A stretch of DNA of 64,000 bases. Origin: Microbispora sp. H13382 (lineage in GTDB: Bacteria; Actinomycetota; Actinomycetes; Streptosporangiales; Streptosporangiaceae). The DNA lies in NCBI RefSeq assembly GCF_014161445.1, contig NZ_JABBXA010000002.1:310001-374000 (forward strand), read 5' to 3'. Below the pieces are notes generated by a model, which did no database searches, had not been told where the DNA came from, and saw only the letters and a list, made by a program, of their open reading frames with translations. How positions within the stretch are numbered: position 1 is the first letter of the stretch; every line of letters begins with the position of its first letter. Below, one piece after another: positions 56,728 through 64,000 of this stretch. Both the position numbers and the translations under genes were made by a program.

Positions 56728-58656
56728 TCAGTTGCCGAACGGGTTGTCCCCGCCCTCTCCGGGAGGGCCGACCTGGACGCTGTCGCCCCCACCGTCACCG
56801 GTGCCGTCGCCGCCGGTTCCCGTGCCGTCGCCGCCGGTGCCGTCACCGGTGCCGTCCGTCGGCGTGTTGCCGGTCGGCTGCTGGGTCGGCGGCTGCTCCT
56901 GCGAGGGGCCGCTGGAGACCGTCAGTGTGATCGTGGTGCCGGGGTTGAGCTTGGTCCCCGGCTGAGGCGACTGGTCGATCACGTTGCCCTGCGGCACCAC
57001 GTCGCTCGGCCGCTCCTGGACCCTGACCTTGAAGCCGGCCCCCTCCAGGGTCTGCTTGGCGTCGTCGAGCGTCTGCCCGACCACGGCTGGCAGCTCGGTC
57101 ATCTCCTTGGGCACGTACAGCGTGACCAGGGCGCCCTTCTCGACCTTCTCACCCGGCTTGGGCTTGGTGTCGAACACCTGGCCCTGGGGCTTGGTGGAGG
57201 CCTTCGGCACGATGCTGACCTTGAGCCCCATCGCTTCCAGTTCGGCCCTCGCCTCCTCCGGCGACTTGCCGAGCACGGTCTCGGGGATGGCGACCTTCTC
57301 CTGGCCCTTGGAGACGACGACGGTGACCGTGGACCCCGGGTCGGCCTGCTCGCCCCCGGCGGGATCGGTGCTCACGACGGCGCCCTTGGGCACGTCGCCG
57401 TTGAACTCCTCCGGCCCGAAGGCGACCTTGAACCCGGCCGCCTTCAACGCCTGCTCGGCCGCGGCCTTGTTCTGGTTGGTCACCGACGGCACCTCGACCT
57501 TGTCGGCCGTGGAGGAGCCGCCGGACCCGAGGAACGCGTAGCCGACGCCGATCATCGCGCCGATCACCAGCAGCGGGATGAGGATCCACAGGGCCGTCTT
57601 CAGCGCGTTGTTGCCGCCGCCGTTGCTGCGCCGCCGCCCGTCGTACCTGCCGCCGCGCTCCTCCTGGGCGTACTCGTAGTCGGGGATGGCGCGGGTGTTC
57701 TGGGTCATGGGGGCGCCGCCGGCCGTGGTCATCGTCCGCGTGCGGTCCGCCCCGCCGTACCCGTTGTACTGCTGGGTGGCCATCGCCATCGTCTGCGGGT
57801 CGACCGGCATGCCGGACAGCGCCCGCTGGATGTCCCCGCGCATCTCCGTGGCGCTTTGGTAGCGGTGGAGCGGGTCCTTGGACATCGCCTTGAGCACGAT
57901 CGCGTCGGCCCACTGCGGGATCTCCGGGTCGATCCGCGACGGCGGGATGGGATCCTCCCGCACGTGCTGGTAGGCGATCGCCACGGGGGAGTCGCCGGTG
58001 AAGGGCGGCTGGCCGGTGAGCAGCTCGTACAGCACGCAGCCGGTCGAGTAGATGTCGCTGCGCGCGTCGACGCGCTCGCCGCGGGCCTGCTCGGGGGACA
58101 GGTACTGCGCGGTGCCGATCACCTGGGCCGTCTGGGTCATCGTGGCGGCGGAGTCGGCCATCGCCCGGGCGATGCCGAAGTCCATGACCTTGACCTCGCC
58201 GTTGACCGTCAACATGATGTTGGCCGGTTTGATGTCCCGGTGGACGATGCCGCCCCGGTGGCTGTAGTCCAGCGCCCGCAGGATGCCGTCCACCAGCTCC
58301 ATGGCCCGCTCGGGCAGCAGCCGCCGGTCGGCGCGCAGCAGGTCGCGCAGCGTCCGCCCGTCGACGAACTCCATCACGATGTACGGCACGGGGGTGGCGT
58401 CCATCATGTCCTCGCCGGTGTCGTACACGGCGATGATCGACGGGTGGTTGAGCGAGGCGGCGGACTGCGCCTCACGCCGGAAGCGCGCCTGGAAGGTGTG
58501 GTCCCTGGCGAGGTCGGAGCGGAGCGTCTTGATGGCGACAATACGGTCCAGGCGGATGTCCCGGGCGCGATACACCTCGGCCATGCCGCCACGCCCCACG
58601 ACGCCATCCAGCTCGTAGCGTCCGCCGAGAAGTCGTGGCTGAGTCATTTCCTGCAC
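56728..58656 (-). CDS. pknB: Ser/Thr protein kinase PknB with PASTA domains
   Basis: This is a 642-residue protein. The kinase domain (about 12-275) has GRGGMAEVYRARD, AIKTLR, the catalytic loop IVHRDIKPANIM, VMDFGIAR and the activation loop with Thr residues before GTAQYLSPEQ. A juxtamembrane region and a membrane helix (ALWILIPLLVIGAMIGVGYA, about 357-377) lead to three extracellular PASTA repeats (about 390-590) that bind muropeptides or lipid II. A Gly/Thr/Asp-rich tail follows. It controls growth and division. The first codon could also be the ATG at 58647. Confidence 0.95.
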   Translation of the reverse strand: MQEMTQPRLLGGRYELDGVVGRGGMAEVYRARDIRLDRIVAIKTLRSDLARDHTFQARFRREAQSAASLNHPSIIAVYDTGEDMMDATPVPYIVMEFVDGRTLRDLLRADRRLLPERAMELVDGILRALDYSHRGGIVHRDIKPANIMLTVNGEVKVMDFGIARAMADSAATMTQTAQVIGTAQYLSPEQARGERVDARSDIYSTGCVLYELLTGQPPFTGDSPVAIAYQHVREDPIPPSRIDPEIPQWADAIVLKAMSKDPLHRYQSATEMRGDIQRALSGMPVDPQTMAMATQQYNGYGGADRTRTMTTAGGAPMTQNTRAIPDYEYAQEERGGRYDGRRRSNGGGNNALKTALWILIPLLVIGAMIGVGYAFLGSGGSSTADKVEVPSVTNQNKAAAEQALKAAGFKVAFGPEEFNGDVPKGAVVSTDPAGGEQADPGSTVTVVVSKGQEKVAIPETVLGKSPEEARAELEAMGLKVSIVPKASTKPQGQVFDTKPKPGEKVEKGALVTLYVPKEMTELPAVVGQTLDDAKQTLEGAGFKVRVQERPSDVVPQGNVIDQSPQPGTKLNPGTTITLTVSSGPSQEQPPTQQPTGNTPTDGTGDGTGGDGTGTGGDGTGDGGGDSVQVGPPGEGGDNPFGN

Positions 58657-58714
58657 TGTCCCTTGCCGTTCATCTTGGGGTGCCGCCGGTCTCCATCATC
58701 GACCCATCTCCTCA

Positions 58715-60208
58715 TCACGCCCCCTCATCCGGAGGGTTCGTGTCGTCGGGTGGGGCTTCCGTCGGGAGCGGAGTCTCATCGGTTTCCGGGGCCGAGGTGG
58801 ACGTCGAAGTCGGGGTCGAGGTCGGGGACGAAGCGGGTGTGGGCGACTGGGTTGTGGGTGGTGCCGACCTGCTTACGGTAGCCGACGGAACGGCGCTCGG
58901 CTCGGCCGACGTCGCCACAGCAGACGGCCGATGCGTCCGCGGAACCTCTGACCTGTGCGTACGTGCCGACGACGGCGATGGCGACGGCGAGGATGACGGT
59001 GTGACGGGCACGGCCGTCTCGCCCGGGTCCGGCGGCGCATCGCCGATCCGGGCGGCGGTGAAGGCCAGAACCCCGATGCCGACGGCGGCCGCGCAGCCGG
59101 CCGTCGCGAGGAGCAGGGTTGCCGGACGGCGGCGGCGCCCGCCGACGGGCCCGTCGGGACCGCCCGGGCGCCGCGTACGGGCGCCGGGGACGCCCGCGGG
59201 AGCCGTACGCGGGGCGGCCGGGGCCGGCCCCAGCGGGGCGGTGGCGCCGGGACGCGAGGTTTCCTGGCCCGGCTGCTGGCTCAGGGGCGCCGTCAGCCCG
59301 GGCGCGGCCGCGGCGGTGCGGCCCGCTCCACCGGTCGCGGGGAAGCCCCTGGGGTCGGTCAGCGAGCCGAGGACCGCCGCCGGGGCGGCCGTGCCCGCGA
59401 GCGTCTCACGCAGCACCCGCACCCTGTCGAGGAGCACCGGCCCGGTCTCCGGCCGCGCGGCGGGGTCCTTGGCCAGCATGGCCATGACGAGAGCCGCCAC
59501 CGGCGCGGGCACGTTCCCGGGCAGCGGCGGGGGCGTGTCGTTGAGATGCCGCAGCGCCAGCGCCACCGGGGTCTCCGCCGTGAACGGCGGACGGCCCGCG
59601 AGGCACTCGTAGGCCACCACCCCGAGCGAGTAGATGTCGCTCGCCGGGGTCAGGGTCGTGCCGGACGCCTGCTCCGGGCTCACGTACTGGGCGGTGCCGA
59701 GGATCAGGCCGGTCGCGGTCAGCGGTGCGGCCTCCAGCGCGCGGGCGATGCCGAAGTCGGTGATCTTCACCTGCCCGTCCTCGGTGACGAGCAGGTTGCC
59801 GGGCTTGACGTCGCGGTGGATCACTCCGGCCCGGTGCGCGGCGTACAGGCCCCGGGCGGTCTGCTGGACGATGTCGAGCGTGACGTCCGGCCCGAGCACG
59901 CCGTTGCGGGTGAGGATGGCCGACAGCGGCTCGCCCCGCACCAGCTCCATCACGAGGTAGGCGAGGCCGTCGGTCTCGCCGTAGTCGAAGACCTGGGCGA
60001 TGCCGGGGTCGGTCAGGGCGGCGGTGATCCTGGCCTCGGAGCGGAACCGGTCACGGAAGGTGGCGTCGTCCGCGACGTGGCGGCCGAGCAGCTTGATCGC
60101 CACCTCCCGGCCGAGGAGTTCGTCGTCGGCCCGCCAGACCTCGCCCATGCCACCCGCGGCGATGGGGGAGGTCAGCCGGTATCGCCCGCCGAGCACCGTG
60201 TCGTTCAT
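58715..60208 (-). CDS. pknA: Ser/Thr protein kinase PknA
   Basis: This is a 497-residue protein. The kinase domain (about 8-270) has AAGGMGEVWRADD, AIKLLG, VIHRDVKPGNLLV, ITDFGIAR and GTAQYVSPEQ. A Pro/Ala-rich linker, a membrane helix (LLLATAGCAAAVGIGVLAFT) and a Ser/Thr/Pro-rich outer tail without PASTA repeats follow. It is part of the pstP-rodA-pbpA-pknA-pknB operon. Confidence 0.93.
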   Translation of the reverse strand: MNDTVLGGRYRLTSPIAAGGMGEVWRADDELLGREVAIKLLGRHVADDATFRDRFRSEARITAALTDPGIAQVFDYGETDGLAYLVMELVRGEPLSAILTRNGVLGPDVTLDIVQQTARGLYAAHRAGVIHRDVKPGNLLVTEDGQVKITDFGIARALEAAPLTATGLILGTAQYVSPEQASGTTLTPASDIYSLGVVAYECLAGRPPFTAETPVALALRHLNDTPPPLPGNVPAPVAALVMAMLAKDPAARPETGPVLLDRVRVLRETLAGTAAPAAVLGSLTDPRGFPATGGAGRTAAAAPGLTAPLSQQPGQETSRPGATAPLGPAPAAPRTAPAGVPGARTRRPGGPDGPVGGRRRRPATLLLATAGCAAAVGIGVLAFTAARIGDAPPDPGETAVPVTPSSSPSPSPSSARTHRSEVPRTHRPSAVATSAEPSAVPSATVSRSAPPTTQSPTPASSPTSTPTSTSTSAPETDETPLPTEAPPDDTNPPDEGA

Positions 60209-60215
60209 GTGTCCG

Positions 60216-61670
60216 TCACTGTCCGAGCACCGCCTGCATGACGTCGTGGGCGATCGGCGCGGCGACCGCGCCGCCGGTGGCGTCGTTGCCGGCGCTGCCC
60301 GACTCCACGAAGACCGCCACGGCGACCTTCGGGTTGTCGACCGGGGCGAAGGAGATGAACCACGCGTGCGACGGCTTGCCCGGCAGGGTCTCCGCCGTGC
60401 CCGTCTTGCCGGCCACGGTGATCCCGGGAAGCCTGGCCGCGCCGCCGGTGCCGCGCTCCACCACGTTGACCATCATCTTGGTCAGCTCGCCGGCCACCTC
60501 GGGGCTGACGGCCTCGTCCAGCTCGTCGGGGTCGGTCCCGTCGATCTCCGAGCCGTCCGCCATGATCTTGTTGACCAGGTACGGCTTCATGACCGTGCCC
60601 TGGTTGGCGATCCCGGCGGCGACCATCGCCATCTGCAGCGGGGTCATCTGGTTGCTCTGCTGCCCGATCGCGGTCTTGGCGAGGGCGGCCTTGCTCTCGT
60701 CCGGGCCGATGTCGCTGGCCGCGACGTCGAGGGGGATCTCCAGCGGCTGGCCGACGCCGAACTTCTCGGCCTGCTCCTTGAGCTTGTCGTAGCCGACGTC
60801 CATGCCCATGATGGCGAACGGCGTGTTGCAGGAGATCGTCAGCGCCTCGACCAGCGTCGCCCGGCCGCCGCACGACTCGCCGTGGTAGTTGGGCAGCGAG
60901 ATGTTCGTGCCCGGCAGCGGCAGCGAGTCGGGCGCGTCGACCTGGGTGTTCTCGTCACGCGACTCGTCGTCGCTGAGATAGGCCGCGGCGGTCACGGTCT
61001 TGAACGTGGACCCCGGGGCGAACGTCAGGTTGATGGCCCGGTTGAGGAGCGGCTTGTTGTCGTCCTTGTCCAGCTTGTTGTACGCCTTGTTGACGGTCTC
61101 CTTGTTCGCCTTGGCCAGCGGGTTCGGGTCGTACGACGGCACCGAGACCATCGCCAGGATCTTGCCGGTCTTCGGTTCGAGCGCGACGACCGCGCCGCGC
61201 TTGCCGGTTTCGGCCAGGTCCTTGTACGCGATCTCCTGGGCCTTGGTGTTCAGCGTGAGGTCGACGCTCGCGCCCTTGGCGGGCTTGCCGCTGACCATGT
61301 CGATGGCCCGGCGGACGACCAGGTCGGGGTGGCTGCCGTCGAGGTAGCGGCTCATCGCGGCCTCGATGCCCGCGGCGCTCTCCGGCGCGAACCAGCCGAC
61401 CACGTGCGTGAACGGCTTGCCGAGCGGATACTCCCGCTCGAACCGGAACTGCTTGTCTCCGGTGTCCACCGTCTTGGCCAGGGTGGTCTTGCCGTTGTCG
61501 GCCGTGATCCAGCCGCGGTCGACGTTGTAGCGGGCGTACAACATGCGCACGTTGCGGGAGTCGTTGCGCAACCCCTCGGCCCGTACCGCGCCGAGATACG
61601 TCACGTTGGCCATGAGCAGGCCGAACATGAGCAGGCAGGCCACGGCGACACGCTTGAGCGGGCTGTTCAT
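60216..61670 (-). CDS. pbpA: Penicillin-binding protein PbpA (class B transpeptidase)
   Basis: This is a 484-residue protein. An N-terminal membrane anchor (RVAVACLLMFGLLMANVTYL), a dimerisation domain and a transpeptidase domain follow, with Ser221 in STFK, Ser280-Cys-Asn282 and the KTG motif in VAGKTGTAETL. It cross-links peptidoglycan with RodA as polymerase. The ATG overlaps the rodA stop (ATGA). Confidence 0.95.
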   Translation of the reverse strand: MNSPLKRVAVACLLMFGLLMANVTYLGAVRAEGLRNDSRNVRMLYARYNVDRGWITADNGKTTLAKTVDTGDKQFRFEREYPLGKPFTHVVGWFAPESAAGIEAAMSRYLDGSHPDLVVRRAIDMVSGKPAKGASVDLTLNTKAQEIAYKDLAETGKRGAVVALEPKTGKILAMVSVPSYDPNPLAKANKETVNKAYNKLDKDDNKPLLNRAINLTFAPGSTFKTVTAAAYLSDDESRDENTQVDAPDSLPLPGTNISLPNYHGESCGGRATLVEALTISCNTPFAIMGMDVGYDKLKEQAEKFGVGQPLEIPLDVAASDIGPDESKAALAKTAIGQQSNQMTPLQMAMVAAGIANQGTVMKPYLVNKIMADGSEIDGTDPDELDEAVSPEVAGELTKMMVNVVERGTGGAARLPGITVAGKTGTAETLPGKPSHAWFISFAPVDNPKVAVAVFVESGSAGNDATGGAVAAPIAHDVMQAVLGQ

Positions 61671-63043
61671 CGCTGCATCACCTGGGTCATCCCCTCGTCC
61701 TGGATCGCCTGCGGCGGCGGCCGGCGGGCCGCGTCGGACATCCGTACGAGCAGGGCGATGAGCATCCAGTTGGCCAGCAGGGCCGAGCCTCCGGCGGACA
61801 TGAACGGCGTCACGAGACCGGTCAGCGGGATCAGCCGGGTCACGCCGCCGACGATGATGAACACCTGCCAGGCCAGGATGAACGACAGGCCGCCCGCGAG
61901 CAGCTTGGTGAACGGGTCGCGGGCCGCCAGCGACGTGCGCAGCCCCCGCTCGACGATCAGCGCGTAGACCATGAGGATGGCCATCAGACCGGTGAGGCCC
62001 AGCTCCTCGCCCACCGCCGGGAAGATGAAGTCGGAGAACGACAGCGGGATCCTGTACGGGTAGCCCTGCCCGAGCCCGGTGCCGAGGATGCCGCCCGAGC
62101 CCATCGCGAACTGGCCCTGCATGAGCTGTTCGCTGCCGCCCACGGCCGTGTACAGCCTCTGGTCCTCCGCGTGCAGCCAGACGTCGAACCGGGCCTCGAC
62201 GTGGCTGAAGATCTGCCCGGCGACGAAGGCGCCGCCGACGAACAGCAGGATGCCGATGAGCACCCAGGAGGTGCGCTGGGTGGCGACGTACAGCATCACG
62301 ATGAACGCGCCGAACAGCAGCAGCGAGCTGCCGAGGTCCTTCTGCAGGACCAGGACGCCGAGGCTGATCACCCAGGTGATGAGGATGGGACCGAGGTCGC
62401 GTGCCCGGGGCAGGTCGATGAACAGCAGGCGGCGGCCCGCGAGGGCCAGCACGTCGCGTTTGGCGACCAGGTAGCCCGCGAAGAAGACGACCAGGGCCAG
62501 CTTGGCGAACTCGGCGGGCTGGATGCTGAAGGGGCCGACGCCGACCCAGATGCGTGCGCCGTTGATCTCCCTGCCGATGAAGGGCAGCATGGGGAGCACC
62601 AGCAGGCCCAGCCCGGCGAAGCCGGCGGTGTAGGTGAGGCGCTGCAAGACGCGGTGGTCTCTCAACGCGATCAGGACCGCGGAGAACATCACCACGCCGA
62701 GCGCCGTCCACATGAGCTGGTTGGCCGCCGACGCGAGTTTCTCGCCGGCCAGCTCGATCCGGTAGATCATCACCAGGCCGATGCCGTTGACCAGCGTCAC
62801 GAGGGGAAGCAGAAGAGGATCGGCCCATGGCGCCCACTTGGCCAGCACCAGGTAGGCCGCGAGCATCAGACCGCCGAGGCCGAGGCCGTAGCCGAGCATG
62901 CCGGACGGGACCTTGCCGTTGATCCCGAGCCCGACGCCGGCGTACGCGCCCATCACGATCAGCACGGCGAAGGCGAGCATGCCCAGCTGGGCCCCCCGCC
63001 TCTTCGCGGTCATCGGTACGGGCGTGGCTTCGACAGCAGTCAC
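61667..63043 (-). CDS. rodA: SEDS peptidoglycan polymerase RodA/FtsW
   Basis: This is a 458-residue polytopic SEDS protein: INGARIWVGVGPFSIQPAEF, AKLALVVFFAGYL, LQKDLGSSLLLFGAFIVML, IPLSFSDFIFPAVGEELGLT and TGLVTPFMSAGGSALLANW. It polymerises glycan strands with PbpA. The GTG start overlaps the pstP stop and its own stop overlaps pbpA, so all three are coupled. Confidence 0.95.
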   Translation of the reverse strand: MTAVEATPVPMTAKRRGAQLGMLAFAVLIVMGAYAGVGLGINGKVPSGMLGYGLGLGGLMLAAYLVLAKWAPWADPLLLPLVTLVNGIGLVMIYRIELAGEKLASAANQLMWTALGVVMFSAVLIALRDHRVLQRLTYTAGFAGLGLLVLPMLPFIGREINGARIWVGVGPFSIQPAEFAKLALVVFFAGYLVAKRDVLALAGRRLLFIDLPRARDLGPILITWVISLGVLVLQKDLGSSLLLFGAFIVMLYVATQRTSWVLIGILLFVGGAFVAGQIFSHVEARFDVWLHAEDQRLYTAVGGSEQLMQGQFAMGSGGILGTGLGQGYPYRIPLSFSDFIFPAVGEELGLTGLMAILMVYALIVERGLRTSLAARDPFTKLLAGGLSFILAWQVFIIVGGVTRLIPLTGLVTPFMSAGGSALLANWMLIALLVRMSDAARRPPPQAIQDEGMTQVMQR

Positions 63044-64000
63044 TTACTGGACCTCGTGGGGGTCGGCGTCGCCTCGGTGTCCGGCGTGGGGGCCGCCGAG
63101 GCGCCGAAATTCTTGATCCTGGTGATCCCGGCCTGCAGGTCGTCGACCGGGATGCCGCTGCGGACCTGGTCCTGCTGGACGGCCGGCAGCGACGAGACGC
63201 GCAGGTGGTCGGTGTAGGCGACCTTCTTGAAGGACACCGGCCCGACCTCCGCGTCGACGCCCTGGAAGACGACGAGCTCGTCCCCCTTGACGCCTACGTA
63301 GAACTGGCTCTGGGTCCACTCGTAGCCGAAATAGCCGCCGGCCCCGAGCGCGGCGGCGACGACCAGCACCCCGGCGGCCACTTTCGGGCCCGACCGGCGC
63401 TTGCGCGAACGCCGCGCGGAGGCCTGGGCCTCGCGCGCGGGTTCGTCGTCCAGATCGTCGTCCGTGATCACCGGTTGTGGCGCGGTCACGGTGGCGGCCC
63501 GGCCGGCCGGGGTGTCCGGCGGCGCGGAGCGCACCCGGCCGGAACCGGCCGCGCCCACGACCGCCGCCACCCCGAGCGGCGGCTGGAGGTCGTCCACCTC
63601 GATCACGTCGGCGACCACGCAGGTGATGTTGTCCGGCCCGCCGCCCCGGTTGGCCAGGTCGATGAGCTGCCGGACGACGTCCTCGGGATCGTCGATCGTG
63701 GTCAGGGTGTGGTGCAGGGTCTCGGCGCTGACCACGGTGGACAGGCCGTCCGAGCACAGCAGGTAACGGTCGCCCACCTGGGCCTCCCGGTCCTGCAGGT
63801 CGGGGTCGACCTCGCCGCTCCCGTCCAGCGCGCGCAGCAGGATCGAGCGCTGGGGATGGTTGGCGGCCTCCTCCTGCGTGATCCGCCCGTCGTCCACGAG
63901 GGACTGCACCAGCGTGTGGTCGTGCGTGATCTGGTACAGCTCGCCGTTCCTGAGCAGGTACGCGCGGGAGTCACCCACGTGGACCAGCGCGAAGCGTGCA
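63040..64000 (-). CDS. pstP: PP2C-type phosphatase PstP, 5' part beyond the window
   Basis: The reading frame continues off the right edge (ALVHVGDSRAYLLRNGELY is the N-terminal limit seen). The PP2C motifs present are GDSRAYLL, DRYLLCSDGL and GGPDNITCVVADV. A Pro-rich linker, a membrane helix (VAAGVLVVAAALGAGGYFGY, after an Arg/Lys cluster) and an extracellular domain of about 90 residues complete the protein. It dephosphorylates PknA/PknB and their substrates. The frame is intact to base 64000. Confidence 0.95.
   Translation of the reverse strand, partial: ARFALVHVGDSRAYLLRNGELYQITHDHTLVQSLVDDGRITQEEAANHPQRSILLRALDGSGEVDPDLQDREAQVGDRYLLCSDGLSTVVSAETLHHTLTTIDDPEDVVRQLIDLANRGGGPDNITCVVADVIEVDDLQPPLGVAAVVGAAGSGRVRSAPPDTPAGRAATVTAPQPVITDDDLDDEPAREAQASARRSRKRRSGPKVAAGVLVVAAALGAGGYFGYEWTQSQFYVGVKGDELVVFQGVDAEVGPVSFKKVAYTDHLRVSSLPAVQQDQVRSGIPVDDLQAGITRIKNFGASAAPTPDTEATPTPTRSSK

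Noticed and set aside
1..64000. CRISPR array or cas genes
   Set aside because: No regularly spaced repeats of 25-40 bases with unique spacers were seen and no Cas-like protein is encoded.

Overview
This is a high-GC actinobacterial chromosome segment, most likely from a Streptosporangiales-type actinomycete (family is an inference). Support: the cell-division and cell-wall block at the right end (ppiA, rhomboid protease, crgA, pabA, then pknB-pknA-pbpA-rodA-pstP on the minus strand), an actinobacterial HelR/HelD RNA polymerase recycling factor, F420/LLM-type flavin enzymes, a SARP-type BTAD/WD40 regulator, and GTG starts with strong G/C third-position bias. The pknAB block usually sits near the chromosomal origin in actinomycetes, so the window is probably origin-proximal.

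Region 1 (1-9.4 kb) is a degraded accessory island. It holds three degenerate modules made of a tRNA 3'-end-like sequence followed by a hairpin (about 0.36, 1.83 and 4.70 kb), a tyrosine integrase broken by an internal deletion and frameshifts, a GntR/MFS pair, a truncated IS5-type transposase, a complete IS630-type insertion sequence (6349-7516, flanked by TA) whose transposase has two frameshifts, two secreted ricin-B-like lectins and a secreted LppX/LprG-like protein. No intact tRNA gene was found.

Region 2 (9.4-26 kb) is metabolic and regulatory. It contains a CUT1 sugar ABC transporter operon without its own ATPase, a small secreted protein, an ABC-F ATPase behind a long untranslated region, gene fragments (DUF1330, TetR, SnoaL-like), GNAT and DinB genes, a WYL regulator, a large fusion of an LLM monooxygenase with a BBE-type FAD oxidase divergent from a MarR gene across a palindromic operator, an AsnC/Lrp regulator, an LLM enzyme translationally coupled to a deaminase, and two RibD/DHFR-like paralogues around a NUDIX gene.

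Region 3 (26-49 kb) begins with a 1406-residue SARP/BTAD-STAND-transmembrane-WD40 protein. It continues with an eda-kdgK operon, DUF72 and RlmG-like genes, a PadR/HAAS/CPBP cluster with matching operator-like repeats, and a short threonyl-tRNA synthetase without the editing domain. That synthetase is preceded by a Thr-rich leader peptide and a strong terminator, which looks like transcription attenuation. Next come an ECF sigma factor with an LCP protein, a PadR with a perfect operator, a methyltransferase, an SRPBCC protein, an MFS exporter, a secreted GDPD, a SpoIIE/STAS partner-switch pair and a zinc alcohol dehydrogenase.

Region 4 (49-64 kb) carries helR with unusual 3' repeats, a DUF5324-like protein, ppiA and rhomboid. 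A divergent TetR/SDR pair sits between rhomboid and crgA, then pabA faces the minus-strand Ser/Thr kinase and cell-wall operon, which runs off the right edge inside pstP.
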